This document shows, one piece after another, positions 1 through 8,414 of a DNA stretch of 64,000 nucleotides (its first letter is position 1; every line of letters starts with the position of its first letter). The translations under genes and the position numbers were made by a program. The stretch is from Croceicoccus ponticola (GTDB lineage Bacteria; Pseudomonadota; Alphaproteobacteria; Sphingomonadales; Sphingomonadaceae), in NCBI RefSeq assembly GCF_004004515.1, contig NZ_RXOL01000003.1, positions 310,001 through 374,000 of the forward strand, given 5' to 3'. Under the pieces are notes generated by a model that saw only the letters and a list, made by a program, of their open reading frames with translations, ran no database searches and was not told the DNA's origin.

Positions 1-274
1 AAACGGTAAGCCGGTCGGGCCGGAAATCCATCGTCACCGCAGTGCGCGGCGGCACCCAGCGCAAAATGCGAGCACCGGTCGCCGACAGGAGCTGCGCCCC
101 GACATCGGCGCTGGCGATCATGCCCAGCATCGTTTGTGCGGGCGAGGCGTTGCATTCTCCCTGCGCGCCCACGCGCACGGGTTCCTGGGTCGTCGGCGGG
201 GTAGTCACGGTAACGCATCCCGAAAGCAGGAACGGCGCGGCGGCAAGCGCGGCGAGCAGGGGCTGGCGGATCAT
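1..274 (-). CDS. Peptidase inhibitor I78 family lipoprotein (partial)
   Basis: The gene runs off the left edge, so only the first 91 codons are seen. The N-terminus (MIRQPLLAALAAAPFLLSGC) is a lipoprotein signal peptide with a lipobox cysteine at residue 20. The mature part has the marks of the I78 inhibitor family: a CNASPAQ segment, an SATGARILRWV stretch and a TMDFRPDRL block. Family members inhibit serine proteases such as subtilisin; a periplasmic or outer-membrane role is inferred. The ATG overlaps the stop of the upstream lipoprotein gene by four bases (ATGA), so the two are probably co-translated. The C-terminal reactive-site tail is not in the window. Confidence 0.75.
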   Translation of the reverse strand, partial: MIRQPLLAALAAAPFLLSGCVTVTTPPTTQEPVRVGAQGECNASPAQTMLGMIASADVGAQLLSATGARILRWVPPRTAVTMDFRPDRLTV

Positions 275-804
275 GATGCGCACCTTTCATAACGGAATGG
301 GCCGGGGGCCGCGCCATCCCCGTATTCGCGGCGGATCAGCACGGTATTGCCATCCTGCGCGTCGAGCACGACATCACGCTGCCAGGTCTGCCCTTCGCCG
401 GTAAAGGCAAAGGTGCCGCGCAGCCGGGTGGCATCGCGTTCGGCCGTTTTAGTCAGCGTGCCGACGCTTTCGTAGAATTTGAGGGTCTGGTCGCCGATCG
501 TCAGCAAGCCCTTGGCATCGCTGCGAGAAGCATCGCAATCGTTGGCGTTCATGCCCCAACGGCCGCGCAGGGCCGACGGGATGGTCGGTTCCATCTCGTC
601 CATGCCCTTATCGTCGCCCACCGGCGTCGTCCCGCCCGGTTCGGGCAATGGGGTCGCCCCGTCGCCGATCCCGCCATCGGGTTCGACCGGGATCGGTGCG
701 CCCGTATCGGCGGTGTCGCCAGAGCGTTGGGCGGGAGTACCGCTGTCGCCACAGGCGCCAAGGCCCAGCGCCAGCACACCCACCATCAGGAACGTCTTCT
801 TCAT
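271..804 (-). CDS. Hypothetical lipoprotein
   Basis: This is a 177-residue protein with a clear lipoprotein signal peptide (MKKTFLMVGVLALGLGAC, lipobox cysteine at 18). About 55 low-complexity residues rich in Gly, Pro, Asp and Thr follow. A compact C-terminal domain begins near IPSALRGRWG and contains NANDCDASRSDAKG, a KFYES segment and a terminal ERCAS; its two cysteines could form a disulfide. I recognise the general form of a small exported domain but no function. It forms a translationally coupled pair with the I78 inhibitor lipoprotein that follows it, so a shared envelope role is plausible. Confidence 0.7.
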   Translation of the reverse strand: MKKTFLMVGVLALGLGACGDSGTPAQRSGDTADTGAPIPVEPDGGIGDGATPLPEPGGTTPVGDDKGMDEMEPTIPSALRGRWGMNANDCDASRSDAKGLLTIGDQTLKFYESVGTLTKTAERDATRLRGTFAFTGEGQTWQRDVVLDAQDGNTVLIRREYGDGAAPGPFRYERCAS

Positions 805-822
805 GGCACCCTTTCGAAACGT

Positions 823-850
823 GAACGGCCCACCTTTAGGCGGGCCGTTC
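823..850 (-). terminator. Hairpin after the aldehyde dehydrogenase gene
   Basis: A 9-bp perfect inverted repeat (GAACGGCCC / GGGCCGTTC) with a 10-base loop lies about 20 bases after the aldehyde dehydrogenase stop and before the lipoprotein start. There is no strong U-tract, so termination is inferred from position and stem strength. Confidence 0.5.
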
Positions 851-870
851 CATTTGGCGACTGGAGCTGG

Positions 871-2292
871 TTAGATGGCTTCCATGATGTCCTTGCCGAA
901 AAGCTCTTCGTCGCTCGGCAGGGTCTTTGGCGTGGCCAGCGGCTTCGAAACCCATGTTTCGTTGATCAGGTCGCGCCACGTGATGTTGTTGTTCGTGCCG
1001 TTGCCGCCCCACGATCCGCATCCCAGCGAGAAAGTCTGGCGCATGCCGTTCCACAGGTTGCCCGAATTGGACGGCGACTGCGGCTGGTTGACCATGACAC
1101 GGCTGGTGCGGGTGCCCTCTGCCAGCTTCATGATGTTCGCGTCGGAATTGGAATAGATGCCGCAGCTATGGCCCTGACCCTGATAGGCCTGGATCTTGTT
1201 GGTCAGCGCGATCGCCTCATCGATGTCCTTGACACGGTACAGCGCCATGGTGACGGTCATCTTTTCGCCCGAAAACTTGTAGTCCGGACCGGCGCCGGTT
1301 TCGGGAACGATAAAGAACAACGTGCCTTCGGGCACTTCGAACCCGGCATAGCCCGCGATGAATTCTGCGGGCTGAGCGACGACCTTGGCGTTGATGTGCT
1401 CGCCATCTTCCCAGATCGCGTTCTGCAACTTCGCCTTCTGCTCGTCGGTCACGACGTAACCGCCCTGACCCTTCAGCTTTGCCAGCATCTCGTCATAGAT
1501 GGCGTCGAACAGGATGACCGCGTTGTCCGACGAACACGATGCCGCGTTGTCCAGCGTCTTGGAAATGCGGATCTTTTCCGCCGCGTCGTCGAGATCGGCG
1601 GTATCGTCCACGGTGATGACCGCGTTGCCGACACCGACGCCCAGTGCCGGAGTGCCGCTGGAATAGGCGGCGGTGACCATGGCCGAACCGCCGGTGGCAA
1701 GCACGCGGTCGCACTGCTTCATCAGTTCGTTGGTCTTGTTGACCGAAGGAATCTCGATAGCCTGAACCAGGTCGGCGGGCGCACCCATCTTGACGATGGC
1801 TTCGCGCATCAGGTCGACGATCTTCTTGTTGGTCAGCTTCGCCCGCGGGTGCGGCGCGATGACGATGGCATTGCGACCCTTGACCGCGCTGATCGCCTTG
1901 ATCACCGGCGTCGCCTCAGGGTTGGTCGACGGCGACAATGCACCGATCACGCCGACCGGCTTGGCGATCTTGACGATGTTGCGCTCGGGTAGTTCTTCGA
2001 TGATGCCGACCGACTTGTCGTGGATGATGTCCAGCAGCGTCGCGCGAGTCTTGCGCGCGATCTTGAGGTACTTGCCATCGTAATTGCCGAGCTGCGTTTC
2101 ATCGACGGTGAACTGCGCGATTTCCTCTGCCACGCCGGGCTTGGCCACAGCCCACACCATCGCAGTGATCAGCTTGTCCACCTGCTCTTGCGTGTAATCG
2201 GCGATCTGCGCCTGCGCGACGCGACCGCGTTCGATCATGGCGGCGATTTCGGCGACGTCGTCGTTGGGTTCGGTCTGAAGAGCGGTAGCCAT
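871..2292 (-). CDS. Aldehyde dehydrogenase family protein, sulfoacetaldehyde/acylating type
   Basis: The protein has 473 residues with the ALDH fold. A PVGVIGALSPSTNPEATP segment lies near the cofactor site, and the catalytic cysteine is C253 in AASCSSDNA. A glycine-rich CGSWGGNGTNNNITW stretch near the C-terminus is typical of CoA-acylating enzymes and of sulfoacetaldehyde dehydrogenase (SauS-like). The expected reaction is NAD(P)-dependent oxidation of an aldehyde to its acyl-CoA; sulfoacetaldehyde is a guess from similarity only. I chose the ATG preceded by GAGGATA at good spacing; an upstream in-frame extension crosses the regulatory region and lacks family similarity. It is divergent from a LysR regulator, a common control arrangement. 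Confidence 0.85.
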   Translation of the reverse strand: MATALQTEPNDDVAEIAAMIERGRVAQAQIADYTQEQVDKLITAMVWAVAKPGVAEEIAQFTVDETQLGNYDGKYLKIARKTRATLLDIIHDKSVGIIEELPERNIVKIAKPVGVIGALSPSTNPEATPVIKAISAVKGRNAIVIAPHPRAKLTNKKIVDLMREAIVKMGAPADLVQAIEIPSVNKTNELMKQCDRVLATGGSAMVTAAYSSGTPALGVGVGNAVITVDDTADLDDAAEKIRISKTLDNAASCSSDNAVILFDAIYDEMLAKLKGQGGYVVTDEQKAKLQNAIWEDGEHINAKVVAQPAEFIAGYAGFEVPEGTLFFIVPETGAGPDYKFSGEKMTVTMALYRVKDIDEAIALTNKIQAYQGQGHSCGIYSNSDANIMKLAEGTRTSRVMVNQPQSPSNSGNLWNGMRQTFSLGCGSWGGNGTNNNITWRDLINETWVSKPLATPKTLPSDEELFGKDIMEAI

Positions 2293-2435
2293 GCAAGTAT
2301 CCTCGAAAAACACGCTTTGATTAAGCATTGCGGGTGGCAGGTTTACGGCCGGTTTCGCCAGAAAGGCGGCAGTCGTACGCCCACGCGTCACCATATCCGG
2401 CAACGGTACACGGTTTAGATGGCATTCGTGATGAT

Positions 2436-2480
2436 TGCAGACAACCATAGATTCTGCATCTTCAACCTGCAATTATGCAG
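2436..2480. promoter_or_regulatory. Two dyads in the LysR/aldehyde dehydrogenase intergenic region
   Basis: TGCAGA, 11 bases, TCTGCA (2436-2458) is a perfect dyad of the T-N11-A kind bound by LysR-type regulators. A second dyad, CTGCA-ATTA-TGCAG (2467-2480), shares the TGCAG half-site and ends 26 bases before the LysR start codon. Together they look like recognition and activation sites for autoregulation and divergent control. The regulator-site link is inferred. Confidence 0.55.
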
Positions 2481-2506
2481 TTACCTCTGAAACCCCGGAT
2501 CAACCG

Positions 2507-3403
2507 ATGCAAACCGTGAACTGGAACGACCTACAGGATTTCCTCGCCATCGCGCGGACCGGCCAGTTGAGCCGTGCCGCAGATGCGATCGGCGTCGATG
2601 CCACCACCATGGGTCGCCGTTTGCGACGGCTGGAAACCCGACTGGGCCGCACGTTGTTTGAGCAGACCCGGCAGGGTCAGGTCCTGACCGAAGCGGGCGA
2701 AGCGATCCTTGCCGAGGTGGAGGCGATGGAACAGGCCGCCGCCCGCATCAACGAAGGTCGCAGCGAAGGCGAAGGCCCGGTCGGCACGTTGCGCGTGTCG
2801 TTGTCCGAAGGTTTCGGGTCGTGGTTCGTTGCCGACAAGCTGACCGAGTTCGTCGAAGGCCATCCCAGGCTTGTCATCGATCTTGCCATGTCGAGCGGCT
2901 TTCTCAGCCCATCGAAGCGCGAGGCGGACGTCGCCATAGTCCTGTCGCGTCCTCGCGCCGGGCCGCTGATCGCGGGCAAGCTGTCGGACTATTCGCTACG
3001 GCTATATGCCTCGCCCGAATACCTGCAATCCCACGGCAAGCCCGAGACCATTACCGACCTTGCAACGCATCACCGGTTGGTGGGTTACGTCCCCGACATG
3101 CTGTTCGCGCCGGAGTTGCGCTATCTCAACCGGCTACATCCCGATCTGGAACCGAGCCTGCGTTCGACGAGCATCAATGCGCAACACCGCCTGATCGCGG
3201 CGGGCGCGGGCATGGGCGTCCTGCCCTGCTTCATCGGAGATCGCGATCCTGCGCTGGAACCGGTGCTGCCGGAAAACCGCATCAACGGCAGTTTCTGGCT
3301 GGTTACGCACAAGGATACGCACCAACTTGCCCGCGTGCAGGCGTTCCGCAACTGGCTTACGCGGACCGTGCGCCGCCATCGCGACCAGCTTTTGCCGGCC
3401 TGA
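2507..3403 (+). CDS. LysR family transcriptional regulator
   Basis: The 298-residue protein has an N-terminal winged helix-turn-helix (residues about 5-65: NDLQDFLAIARTGQLSRAAD, then TTMGRRLRRLETRLG) and a periplasmic-binding-protein-like effector domain from about residue 90. The start chosen is the ATG at MQTVNWNDL. An upstream GTG in the same frame would place the coding start on top of the operator dyads and add 24 atypical residues. It is transcribed away from the aldehyde dehydrogenase gene and probably controls it in response to the aldehyde or its precursor. The effector cannot be read from sequence. Confidence 0.85.
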   Translation: MQTVNWNDLQDFLAIARTGQLSRAADAIGVDATTMGRRLRRLETRLGRTLFEQTRQGQVLTEAGEAILAEVEAMEQAAARINEGRSEGEGPVGTLRVSLSEGFGSWFVADKLTEFVEGHPRLVIDLAMSSGFLSPSKREADVAIVLSRPRAGPLIAGKLSDYSLRLYASPEYLQSHGKPETITDLATHHRLVGYVPDMLFAPELRYLNRLHPDLEPSLRSTSINAQHRLIAAGAGMGVLPCFIGDRDPALEPVLPENRINGSFWLVTHKDTHQLARVQAFRNWLTRTVRRHRDQLLPA

Positions 3404-3445
3404 TAGTGAATCTGCAAATGAGCCCGGATTGTCAGGCCCGCCGAT

Positions 3446-3775
3446 TCAGGCCTTGGCGACCGGCGGTTCGTCACCCAAGTCTTCGTACCAGGCTTCGACC
3501 GGGCCGTTCAGCTTGATCGTCAGCGGGTTGCCCTTGCGATCCATCGACTTGCCGGCCTGAACGCGCACCCAACCTTCGGAAATGCAGTATTCCTCGATGT
3601 TGGTGCGGACCGTGTCCTTGAAACGTATGCCGATGCCGCGACCCAGCTTGTCCGCATCGAAATAGGGGCTGCGCGGGTGAATCGCCAACCGGTCCGGCGG
3701 GACGTCGGCGCCCGTGGGCGCGACTTCTGCTGCGGTGTCGGCGTTCTCTACGGGCTTGATGTCGTCTTCGCTCAT
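3446..3775 (-). CDS. DUF3297 family protein
   Basis: A 109-residue protein starting MSEDDIKPVE, with a disordered acidic N-terminal third. The conserved core contains RLAIHPRSPYFD, GIGIRFKDT, NIEEYCISEGWVR and KLNGPVEAWYED, which match the DUF3297 family of small cytosolic proteobacterial proteins. No biochemical role is established. The ATG was preferred to upstream alternatives because the family begins close to it and the extra residues are unlike coding sequence. It lies alone between a LysR gene and a tRNA gene. Confidence 0.8.
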   Translation of the reverse strand: MSEDDIKPVENADTAAEVAPTGADVPPDRLAIHPRSPYFDADKLGRGIGIRFKDTVRTNIEEYCISEGWVRVQAGKSMDRKGNPLTIKLNGPVEAWYEDLGDEPPVAKA

Positions 3776-3903
3776 GCAACGCGCTCTAAACGCACTGCCA
3801 CGCTTGTCAATCGCCCCGCTTGCCAACCCAGTGCCTCTCTGGCAAAGGCGCGCCTCTGTTGGCGGACCGGAGCGATTCTGACGCTCTGCAAAGGTCTGCG
3901 GAC

Positions 3904-3978
3904 GGGCGCGTAGCTCAGTGGTAGAGCACACCCTTCACACGGGTGGGGTCGCAGGTTCAATCCCTGCCGCGCCCACCA
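3904..3978 (+). tRNA. tRNA-Val (anticodon CAC)
   Basis: A complete cloverleaf can be drawn. The acceptor stem is GGGCGCG/CGCGCCC, the D-arm contains TAGCTCAGTGGTAGAGC, and the anticodon stem CACCC/GGGTG holds the loop TTCACAC (anticodon CAC, reading GTG). The T-arm is GCAGG-TTCAATC-CCTGC, and the 3' end is an A discriminator followed by encoded CCA. The 75-base length is normal. The T-arm, acceptor 3' strand and CCA are overlapped on the opposite strand by the end of the MobA-like gene. Confidence 0.97.
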
Positions 3979-4550
3979 TTCCATTTACGCTCCACGCTTT
4001 GGCGGGCTCGTTCGAGATCGTCCTTGCTGTCGATATCGATCGCCAACGCAGGGTCCAGTGCGATGGTCGCCGCATCGTGCAAAAGCGCCCCCGCGCCCCT
4101 GTCGCCGGATAACGCGGACAGCGCGCCGAAGTGCTGTGGCCCGAACAGCGCGGGCGGCATCGTGGCCACCCCCCATGTCGCCAACCGATCGCCGTCGAAT
4201 TGCGCGACCATGTCGCTAAGGTGCGCGGCAGACACGAACGGCATATCGGCCAGCGCGATCATGATCGCCGCCGGATCATCGCGCATCGCAATCGCAACAC
4301 CTTGCGCGATGGAGCGTGAGAGCGGCGCATCTGCAGGGGAGAGCTTGACGCATTCGAAGCCAAACGATCCAAGGTCGGGCGTGTCGTCGCTATAAACCGC
4401 GACCCTTGTCGCAAATGGCAATGCCGCAAAGGTGCGCGCGGCGTGAAATGCCAGCGGCATCCCGCCAAGCTCGGTAAGCAGCTTGCCCCCGCCGAACCGA
4501 CTTGAACGGCCAGCGGCAAGGAGGACTAGGGCGACATCTTCAAATCGCAC
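3957..4550 (-). CDS. MobA-like nucleotidyltransferase (molybdenum cofactor modification)
   Basis: The protein (197 residues from the chosen start) is of the NTP_transf_3/MobA-MocA type. The nucleotide-binding signature LLAAGRSSRFGGGK lies near the N-terminus and a metal-binding LADMPF motif near the middle. Such enzymes attach CMP or GMP to molybdopterin, giving the dinucleotide cofactor used by xanthine-dehydrogenase-family enzymes. The GTG four bases after the xdhC stop fits the family start; a further upstream GTG lies inside xdhC without a ribosome site. With XdhC it probably matures the molybdenum hydroxylase encoded divergently at 5803. Its stop codon falls inside the T-loop of the tRNA on the other strand. 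Confidence 0.8.
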   Translation of the reverse strand: MRFEDVALVLLAAGRSSRFGGGKLLTELGGMPLAFHAARTFAALPFATRVAVYSDDTPDLGSFGFECVKLSPADAPLSRSIAQGVAIAMRDDPAAIMIALADMPFVSAAHLSDMVAQFDGDRLATWGVATMPPALFGPQHFGALSALSGDRGAGALLHDAATIALDPALAIDIDSKDDLERARQSVERKWNGGRGRD

Positions 4551-4554
4551 GACC

Positions 4555-5562
4555 TTATGTCGCGCAAGGTTCGTTATTGGCCGCTGCGCCTGTCGCGACG
4601 ATCTCACGATAAGCAGCGACCACTTCGGACAGGATCGATAACGCCAGCGTCGCAGGATCGCGGGTCGATGCGATCAACCCGATCCGGCCCCGCAGCCTTT
4701 TGACCAGCGCTGGGTCCACGGCCATGTTCTCCAGCATCCGCAACCGGGCGTGCTGTGTGCGGCGGCTGCCGATAGCGCCGTGATAGAAAGCCGGCATGGC
4801 CAGTGCGGCGGGAAGGGTTGCACCTTCCCAGTCGTGGTCGTGGAACAGGAAAACGATGGCCGTCCATGGATCCGACGAAAGTCGGGGCGCGCGATGATGC
4901 GTTTCGACCCTGTGCACGGTGACCGGCAAAGTGCCGAATTCACCCGGCAGCGATTCGTCGGGTGACACCACCTCCACCACCGCGCCAAAGAACGAGGCAA
5001 GTCGCGCGAACACGGCAAGATCCTCTCCCTGGCCATAAGCCAGAACCCGAAGCGGCGGCACGAGCGTCAGCGCGTAACCGGTCGGATCGCAGCCTGTCGC
5101 GATGCCATTTTCCATGACGGCCACCGAAGCAGTCTCGCGGCGATCAAGTGCGGAGAGCGCAGCGCGGATCACCGCCGCATCGGGAGTGGGCGTGAACGTC
5201 AGGTCGATCCCGCCCCCGCATGGCAGCCGCAAATCGATATAGGGCGATCCGACGCCATACCGCACGGTCCGGCCACGCTGTTCGGCAATGGCCTCGATCG
5301 CCTGCGCAACGATGGCCGTTTCGATGCAACCGGCAGAAAACGACCCGACATGCCGACCGTCCGCAGCCACCGCCATCAACGTGCCGGGCGATCGAGAGGA
5401 ATTGCCCTCGATCCCGACAAGCGTCACCAGCGCGGTCGCCGCTCCGCCCTCGATCCAGCCGAGCAAAATGCGCAGGATGTCGTGCGCGCGCGGCGCAAGT
5501 GTGCCGACCTGCGAGATCACCGCGCCCGAACCGTCGTCGCCCTGATTTGCTGTAGCATTCAA
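4555..5562 (-). CDS. XdhC/CoxI family molybdenum cofactor insertion protein
   Basis: A 335-residue protein with the N-terminal XdhC_CoxI signature (GNSSRSPGTLMAV, then GSFSAGCIE) and a C-terminal Rossmann-like domain (LAYGQGEDLAVFARLASFFG, later HGAIGSRRTQHAR). In characterised systems XdhC binds the molybdenum cofactor, directs its sulfuration and delivers it to the apo-enzyme. It is divergent from the molybdenum hydroxylase operon and immediately precedes the MobA-like gene. The three parts therefore make a self-contained maturation and enzyme set. Confidence 0.85.
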   Translation of the reverse strand: MNATANQGDDGSGAVISQVGTLAPRAHDILRILLGWIEGGAATALVTLVGIEGNSSRSPGTLMAVAADGRHVGSFSAGCIETAIVAQAIEAIAEQRGRTVRYGVGSPYIDLRLPCGGGIDLTFTPTPDAAVIRAALSALDRRETASVAVMENGIATGCDPTGYALTLVPPLRVLAYGQGEDLAVFARLASFFGAVVEVVSPDESLPGEFGTLPVTVHRVETHHRAPRLSSDPWTAIVFLFHDHDWEGATLPAALAMPAFYHGAIGSRRTQHARLRMLENMAVDPALVKRLRGRIGLIASTRDPATLALSILSEVVAAYREIVATGAAANNEPCAT

Positions 5563-5750
5563 AATTTCGTGCCGCCTTTGCCGGGAACAAGGTCAGGTAG
5601 CGAGCTCCCGTCCGTCATCAGCGCGACACTGCCCGCTGAAAGCCATTTCGGCAACCGGCGCCTGCCAACGGTTGGCGATGCCAGTTGCCCCCATCTTTTG
5701 CACAGTGACAGTCGTCTGCCTTAAACGCTATGGTTGCATCTTCCCATGCC

Positions 5751-5768
5751 GCCCCGAAATGTCGGGGC
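5751..5768. other. Small perfect hairpin in the molybdenum hydroxylase leader
   Basis: GCCCCGA-AATG-TCGGGGC can form a 7-bp stem with a 4-base loop, 35 bases before the start codon of the large hydroxylase subunit. It may be a 5' leader element or an operator. Nothing else supports a function. Confidence 0.3.
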
Positions 5769-5802
5769 CCATCACGGCATCGCGATACGAGGGCGAATTC
5801 AG

Positions 5803-7950
5803 ATGACATCCGGTCCTGTGGCAACACGGCGCGGCGTGCTGGCAGGTGGCGGCGCGCTCGTCATCGCGCTGGCCATGCCGTTGAAGGCTCGCGCCGCGGC
5901 ACAGGCGGCAGCGCCCTTTGCGCCCAATGCATTCATTCGGGTCGCACCCGACAACAGCGTGACGGTTGTGATCAAGGCGATCGAGTTCGGCCAAGGCGCG
6001 GCCACCGGGCTTGCCACTCTGGCGGCGGAAGAGTTGGACGCGGACTGGAGCAAAGTCCGCCTCGAATTCGCGCCCAACGACGATGCGTTGTACGCCAATC
6101 CGATGATGGGCACGATGGCGACCGGCGGATCCGGCACCATCGCCACCGCGCACACTCAGATGCGCGTGGCGGGCGCCGCGGCAAAGGAAATGCTGGTCGC
6201 CGCCGCCGCCAAGGCATGGGGCGTTCCCGCCGGCAAGATCGCGGTCGCGAACAGCATGCTGACCGCGCCCGGCCATTCCGCGACGTTCGGTGACATGGCC
6301 AGCGCGGCCAGCGCATTTCCCGTGCCCGAAAAGCCGACTTTGAAAACGCCCGATCAGTTCAAGCTGATCGGCAAGACGCTGCCGAAGCTGGACAGCGCAG
6401 TGAAATCCGACGGGCGCGCCCAGTTCACCGTCGATGTAAAGCGCGACGGCATGGTCACCGCGCTTGTCGCTCATGCGCCGATGCCCGCAGCCAAGGTCGC
6501 CAATTTTGAAGCTGCCGCCGCGCTTGCCGTGCCGGGCGTGCTGAAAGTCGCCAACGTCGACAGCGGCGTCGCCGTTTTCGCCAAGGACATGGCCGCCGCG
6601 CTCAAGGGCCGTCGCGCGCTGAAGATCGACTGGGACACGTCGAACGCCGAAACCCGGTCGAGCAAGGAACTCGAAGCCAAAGCGCAAGCCATGGCCGCCA
6701 AGCCGCCCCTGCCGGTTATGAACACCGGAGAACTGCCAAAGCCTGCCAAGGGCATCGCCATCGTCGAGGGCACCTATACCCTCCCTTATCTCGCTCACGC
6801 GCCGATGGAGACGCTGGACGCGGTCGTGCAGATCACGGGCGACCGGATGGACGTATGGCTCGGTTCGCAGTTCCAGACGATGGAATCGGCCGCCGTCGCC
6901 GAAGCCGCCGGCATCGCCAAGGACAAGGTCCTGCTGCATCAGCAGTATGCGGGCGGCAGTTTCGGTCGCCGCGCCACGTTCGATCAGGCTTTCGGCCGCG
7001 AGGCTGGCCGGGTGGCCAAGGCATGGGGCGGGCCGGAACCGATCAAGTTCGTCTGGACACGAGAGGATGACATCACGGGGCAGTACTATCGCCCGATGAA
7101 CGCCCACAAGGTTCGCGCCGCGATGGATGCCAAGGGCAAGGTCGTCGGCTGGGACCATGGTCTTACCGGACAGTCGATCGGCAACTTCATGATGGTCGAT
7201 ACGCTCGACGGCCAGAAAGTCGATGCGCTGATCTTCGAAGGCGTGCGCGAACAGGGCTACGCCTTTGCCAATCACAAGCTCGGCATCGGCGTGCTGGAAA
7301 GCCCGATGAAGGTGCTGTGGTGGCGCTCGGTCGGGCACAGCCATACCGGGTACGTCATGGAAACGATGCTCGACCGGCTGTTTGCCGCGCAAGGGATCGA
7401 CCCGGTAAAGGGCCGCCTCGACCTTCAGGAAAACGAACGCGCCAAGGGCGTCATCGCCGAAGCGGCAAAGATGGCCGACTGGGGCCGCAAGATGCCCGAA
7501 GGGCGCGCGCTGGGCATCGCCTTTGTCGAGAGCTTCAACACCTTCGTCGCCGAAGTGGCCGAAGTGTCGAAGGGCAAGGACGGTTTACCGAAAGTGCACA
7601 AGGTCTGGGCCGCGGTCGATCTTGGCCTCGCGGTCAATCCCGACGTGATCCGTGCGCAGGTCGAAGGCGGCATCGGCTATGCGCTGGGCCATGCGCTGCA
7701 TTCGGAAATCACTTTGGGCGATGGCGGTATCATCGAACAGCGCAATTTCGATACATACCCTTCGCTGCGGATGTCGGAAATGCCCGAGATCGAGGTTTCG
7801 ATCATCCCCAGTGACAAGGATCCCACCGGGATCGGCGAACCGCCGGTACCGCCGCTGGCCCCCGCGGTCGGCAACGCCTGGTTCGCGCTGACCGGGCAGG
7901 CGGTTGAACGGCTACCCTTTGCGCGCGGCATTGCGGAGAAAAGCGCATGA
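5803..7950 (+). CDS. Molybdopterin-binding subunit of a xanthine dehydrogenase-family oxidoreductase, isoquinoline 1-oxidoreductase type
   Basis: The 715-residue protein begins with a twin-arginine signal ([10 protein letters not shown], then a hydrophobic stretch ending ARA), so the folded holoenzyme is probably exported to the periplasm. The body carries molybdenum-subunit features: [16 protein letters not shown], a [15 protein letters not shown] segment, and near the C-terminus a [15 protein letters not shown] stretch that contains the expected active-site glutamate. It lacks FAD and FeS domains, as in isoquinoline 1-oxidoreductase beta subunits and periplasmic aldehyde oxidases. The gene overlaps the 2Fe-2S subunit gene by four bases. 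The substrate (N-heteroaromatic or aldehyde) cannot be decided. The start at [10 protein letters not shown] is chosen because the Tat signal begins there. Confidence 0.88.
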   Translation: MTSGPVATRRGVLAGGGALVIALAMPLKARAAAQAAAPFAPNAFIRVAPDNSVTVVIKAIEFGQGAATGLATLAAEELDADWSKVRLEFAPNDDALYANPMMGTMATGGSGTIATAHTQMRVAGAAAKEMLVAAAAKAWGVPAGKIAVANSMLTAPGHSATFGDMASAASAFPVPEKPTLKTPDQFKLIGKTLPKLDSAVKSDGRAQFTVDVKRDGMVTALVAHAPMPAAKVANFEAAAALAVPGVLKVANVDSGVAVFAKDMAAALKGRRALKIDWDTSNAETRSSKELEAKAQAMAAKPPLPVMNTGELPKPAKGIAIVEGTYTLPYLAHAPMETLDAVVQITGDRMDVWLGSQFQTMESAAVAEAAGIAKDKVLLHQQYAGGSFGRRATFDQAFGREAGRVAKAWGGPEPIKFVWTREDDITGQYYRPMNAHKVRAAMDAKGKVVGWDHGLTGQSIGNFMMVDTLDGQKVDALIFEGVREQGYAFANHKLGIGVLESPMKVLWWRSVGHSHTGYVMETMLDRLFAAQGIDPVKGRLDLQENERAKGVIAEAAKMADWGRKMPEGRALGIAFVESFNTFVAEVAEVSKGKDGLPKVHKVWAAVDLGLAVNPDVIRAQVEGGIGYALGHALHSEITLGDGGIIEQRNFDTYPSLRMSEMPEIEVSIIPSDKDPTGIGEPPVPPLAPAVGNAWFALTGQAVERLPFARGIAEKSA

Positions 7951-8414
7951 GCGTCGAATTCGAACTGAACGGCAAGACCATCGCCTATGACGGCCCCGCC
8001 GATACCCCGCTGTTGTGGGTCATCCGCGATTCGGCGGGACTGACCGGCACGAAATACGGTTGTGGCATCGCCCAGTGCGGCGCGTGCACCGTACATCTCG
8101 ACGGACAGGCGCGCCGGTCGTGCGTCACGCCCGTCAGCATGGTCGCGGGCCGCGAAATCACCACGATCGAGGGTGCGGCATCACCTGCGGCCAAGGCTTT
8201 GCAGGACGCTTGGGTCGAACTGGACGTGCCGCAGTGCGGTTTCTGCCAATCGGGTCAGCTGATGTCGGCGACGGCGCTGCTCGAATGGATCGACAATCCC
8301 AGCGACGAGGATATCGACGGCGCGATGGCGGGCAACATCTGTCGTTGCGCCACGTATCAGCGCATCCGCAAGGCCATCAAGCTGGCCGCGAGCCGGATGG
8401 GAGAGAAGGCATGA
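7947..8414 (+). CDS. 2Fe-2S subunit of the molybdenum hydroxylase
   Basis: A 155-residue protein with both clusters of the family. The plant-type ferredoxin set is C39, C44, C47 and C59 ([13 protein letters not shown] and RRSC). The helical second set is C97, C100, C132 and C134 (QCGFC and [11 protein letters not shown]). It passes electrons from the molybdenum centre to the next carrier. It has no signal peptide of its own and is presumably carried across the membrane with the Tat-bearing large subunit. ATGA overlaps on both sides tie it to the large subunit and to the cytochrome. Confidence 0.92.
   Translation: MSVEFELNGKTIAYDGPADTPLLWVIRDSAGLTGTKYGCGIAQCGACTVHLDGQARRSCVTPVSMVAGREITTIEGAASPAAKALQDAWVELDVPQCGFCQSGQLMSATALLEWIDNPSDEDIDGAMAGNICRCATYQRIRKAIKLAASRMGEKA

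Noticed and set aside
727-1992. 421-residue plus-strand open frame
   Set aside because: It lies wholly opposite the aldehyde dehydrogenase gene, is rich in Arg/His/Gln as GC-rich shadow frames are, and matches no family.
5728-7392. 554-residue minus-strand open frame
   Set aside because: It is antisense to the molybdenum hydroxylase large subunit, which has full motif support; its composition is typical of an antisense shadow.
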